Positions 7,042-7,958 of a stretch of 7,958 nt of DNA are shown here, in pieces. Position 1 is the stretch's first letter. Each line of letters starts with the position of its first letter. The notes beneath the pieces are model-generated. The model was not told the DNA's origin and searched no databases. It was given only the letters and a program-made list of their open reading frames with translations. Origin of the DNA: an uncultured Alphaproteobacteria bacterium (GTDB lineage: Bacteria > Pseudomonadota > Alphaproteobacteria > Rickettsiales > UBA1997); contig CAJBXX010000272.1 of the NCBI GenBank assembly GCA_903959715.1, positions 1 to 7,958 of the forward strand, in the 5' to 3' direction. A program made the position numbers and the translations under genes.

Positions 7042-7653
7042 ATGAAAACCTTAATCATTAAATATTTACCAACGGGAGAGAGCTCTAATACCAAGAGAGT
7101 TCTTGATGTTTTTTTATCAAAAATAGAAAAATCTTCAATTGAAATTGTTGATCTTTTAAAAACTGAAGTCCCCATTTTTAATGAACAAAGCATCAACGCT
7201 TATTACAAAAGAAATTATCATGGAAAAAGCCTTAATTCCGAAGAAGCTAAGCTTTTAGAGCAAAATGATTCCTTAATAAAACAGTTAAAATCAGCTTCGA
7301 TAATTGTTTTAGCTTGTCCAATGCATAATTTTGGATTCCCCGCCTTGATGAAAGCTTATATTGATGCCACAACATTTCATAACGAAACCTTTGCTTACGA
7401 TAAAAAAATGATGTCAGGCAAAAAAATACTGACCATATTCTCATCGGGCGGAGAATATCCAAACGACATATTTAATTTAAATTATCCCAACTGGAATTCG
7501 ATTGCATTAACCGCTCACGCGACTTTTAATTTCATGGGATTTGACGAAGTTAAAACCGTCGGCACCAGCCTAAGAAACGAAAATAATGCAAGTCAAAATT
7601 TAACAATAATTTCAAATGAAATTGATAATGTTGTTAATAATTGGTATAAATAA
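7042..7653 (+). CDS. FMN-dependent NAD(P)H oxidoreductase, azoreductase/flavodoxin_2 family
   Basis: Proteins of this family are cytoplasmic FMN-binding dimers that pass two electrons from NAD(P)H to quinones, azo compounds or nitro compounds, often guarding against quinone or thiol stress. The 203-residue length matches AzoR-type enzymes. Residues 10-17 (PTGESSNT) fit the phosphate-binding loop after the first strand. PMHNFGFPALMKAYID at 93-108 is the hallmark flavin-binding PMYNF.vP..LK.wiD segment. ETFAYD (115-120) matches the following TF.Y motif, and SSGGEYP (134-140) matches the second flavin loop. The ATG at 7042 is the only start candidate after an in-frame TGA at 7015-7017. No Shine-Dalgarno sequence is present. 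The gene stands alone behind a long structured gap and faces the ribbon-helix-helix gene. The physiological substrate cannot be told from sequence; azoR would be the likely symbol, but family members differ in substrate. Confidence 0.87.
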   Translation: MKTLIIKYLPTGESSNTKRVLDVFLSKIEKSSIEIVDLLKTEVPIFNEQSINAYYKRNYHGKSLNSEEAKLLEQNDSLIKQLKSASIIVLACPMHNFGFPALMKAYIDATTFHNETFAYDKKMMSGKKILTIFSSGGEYPNDIFNLNYPNWNSIALTAHATFNFMGFDEVKTVGTSLRNENNASQNLTIISNEIDNVVNNWYK

Positions 7654-7679
7654 TTTAAAGAATTATGTTTAATTAATTA

Positions 7680-7865
7680 TTAGTTAGCTTTAGTTTTTTT
7701 TACCGAGGAGCCAACTTCTTTAAATTTTTCTTGAATCAATTTTTCAAGAGCTTTTTTGATGAAGTAGCTTTTTGATCTTTCTTCAGATTCGCACAATTTA
7801 ATAAGAGCTTTTTCGAGTTCTGCGGGAATTTGTGCAGAGATTGTTACAACTTTATTTTCTTTCAT
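7680..7865 (-). CDS. Ribbon-helix-helix (CopG/RelB-like) DNA-binding protein, orphan antitoxin or repressor
   Basis: The 61-residue protein shows the ribbon-helix-helix layout: a short beta strand (VVTISAQIP, 6-14), helix A (PAELEKALIKLCESEE, 14-29), the turn with RSKSYF (31-36), and helix B to about residue 48, then a Lys-rich tail. Such proteins dimerise, insert the paired strands into the major groove, and usually act as antitoxins or autoregulators. The strand-turn pattern with 'R..SYFI..AL' is typical of antitoxin-like members. Antitoxin genes of this kind usually sit just before a toxin gene, but on this strand the next sequence downstream is opposite the convergent azoreductase-like gene, ending 26 bases away, and no toxin is there. 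A partner upstream, beyond the right edge of the window, cannot be excluded. No Shine-Dalgarno sequence or clear promoter is visible. Confidence 0.8.
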   Translation of the reverse strand: MKENKVVTISAQIPAELEKALIKLCESEERSKSYFIKKALEKLIQEKFKEVGSSVKKTKAN

Positions 7866-7869
7866 AATG

Positions 7870-7935
7870 CTAAATAATTTTTAGGTTAATAAATTTTCCA
7901 ATAAACATTAGAAGTTTAATTAAAGTTTTATTCAT
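7870..7935 (-). CDS. Possible 21-residue hydrophobic cationic micropeptide upstream of the ribbon-helix-helix gene
   Basis: An ATG at 7933-7935 (minus strand) opens a 21-codon frame ending in TAG at 7870-7872, four bases before the ribbon-helix-helix start codon. The peptide begins MNKTLIKLLMFIGKF and consists mostly of Ile, Leu and Phe with four Lys and no acidic residue, like small membrane-active peptides. AT-rich DNA yields such frames by chance, and there is no ribosome binding site, so this is a weak call. It could be a translated leader, a small toxin partner of the downstream gene, or nothing. Confidence 0.2.
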   Translation of the reverse strand: MNKTLIKLLMFIGKFINLKII

Positions 7936-7958
7936 CTTTTTAATAAAAACAAAAAATA

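Noticed and set aside
7650..7666. Hairpin ATAATT-TAAAG-AATTAT between the convergent genes as a terminator
   Set aside because: Only six A-T pairs, overlapping the azoreductase-like stop codon, with only GTTT after it; too weak to call in such AT-rich sequence.

Overview
The window is AT-rich bacterial DNA with short gaps inside gene clusters. It carries five complete protein genes and one gene cut off at the left edge. The TypA protein has the sequence YAVGRDGW at the end of its GTPase domain, close to the YASGRDGW-type sequence I associate with alphaproteobacteria. Together with the AsmA-family protein, the low G+C and the gene mix, this suggests an AT-rich alphaproteobacterium, possibly Rickettsiales-like. 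That placement is an inference from pattern recognition only. None of the complete genes has a recognisable Shine-Dalgarno sequence.

Layout: 3-2918 (+) is the 3' part of a large AsmA-family gene whose start lies outside the window. It is followed after 5 bases by panB (2924-3718, +), and after 3 more bases by a prepilin-like protein with a LamG/concanavalin-like jelly-roll domain (3722-4627, +). These three are packed as one transcription unit, although their predicted jobs (envelope biogenesis, pantothenate synthesis, surface or secretion pseudopilin) do not obviously belong together. A 175-base gap holds a near-consensus sigma-70 promoter (TTGACA, 17-base spacer, TACAAT) driving typA/bipA (4803-6647, +), a ribosome-associated translational GTPase. 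An 11-bp perfect inverted repeat starts inside the typA stop codon.

The 394-base gap 6648-7041 has no credible gene but is rich in inverted repeats, including a 17-bp perfect inverted repeat that encloses a 16-bp perfect palindrome. Downstream of it is a flavodoxin-fold NAD(P)H oxidoreductase of the azoreductase type (7042-7653, +). Convergent to that is a 61-residue ribbon-helix-helix protein (7680-7865, -) that looks like a solitary antitoxin or repressor, preceded by a possible 21-residue hydrophobic cationic peptide ORF.

I see no rRNA, tRNA, CRISPR array, transposase or integration site. No clearly new system is evident. The most interesting items are the prepilin-LamG protein in the panB cluster, the structured typA-azoreductase gap, and the orphan ribbon-helix-helix gene with its possible micropeptide.
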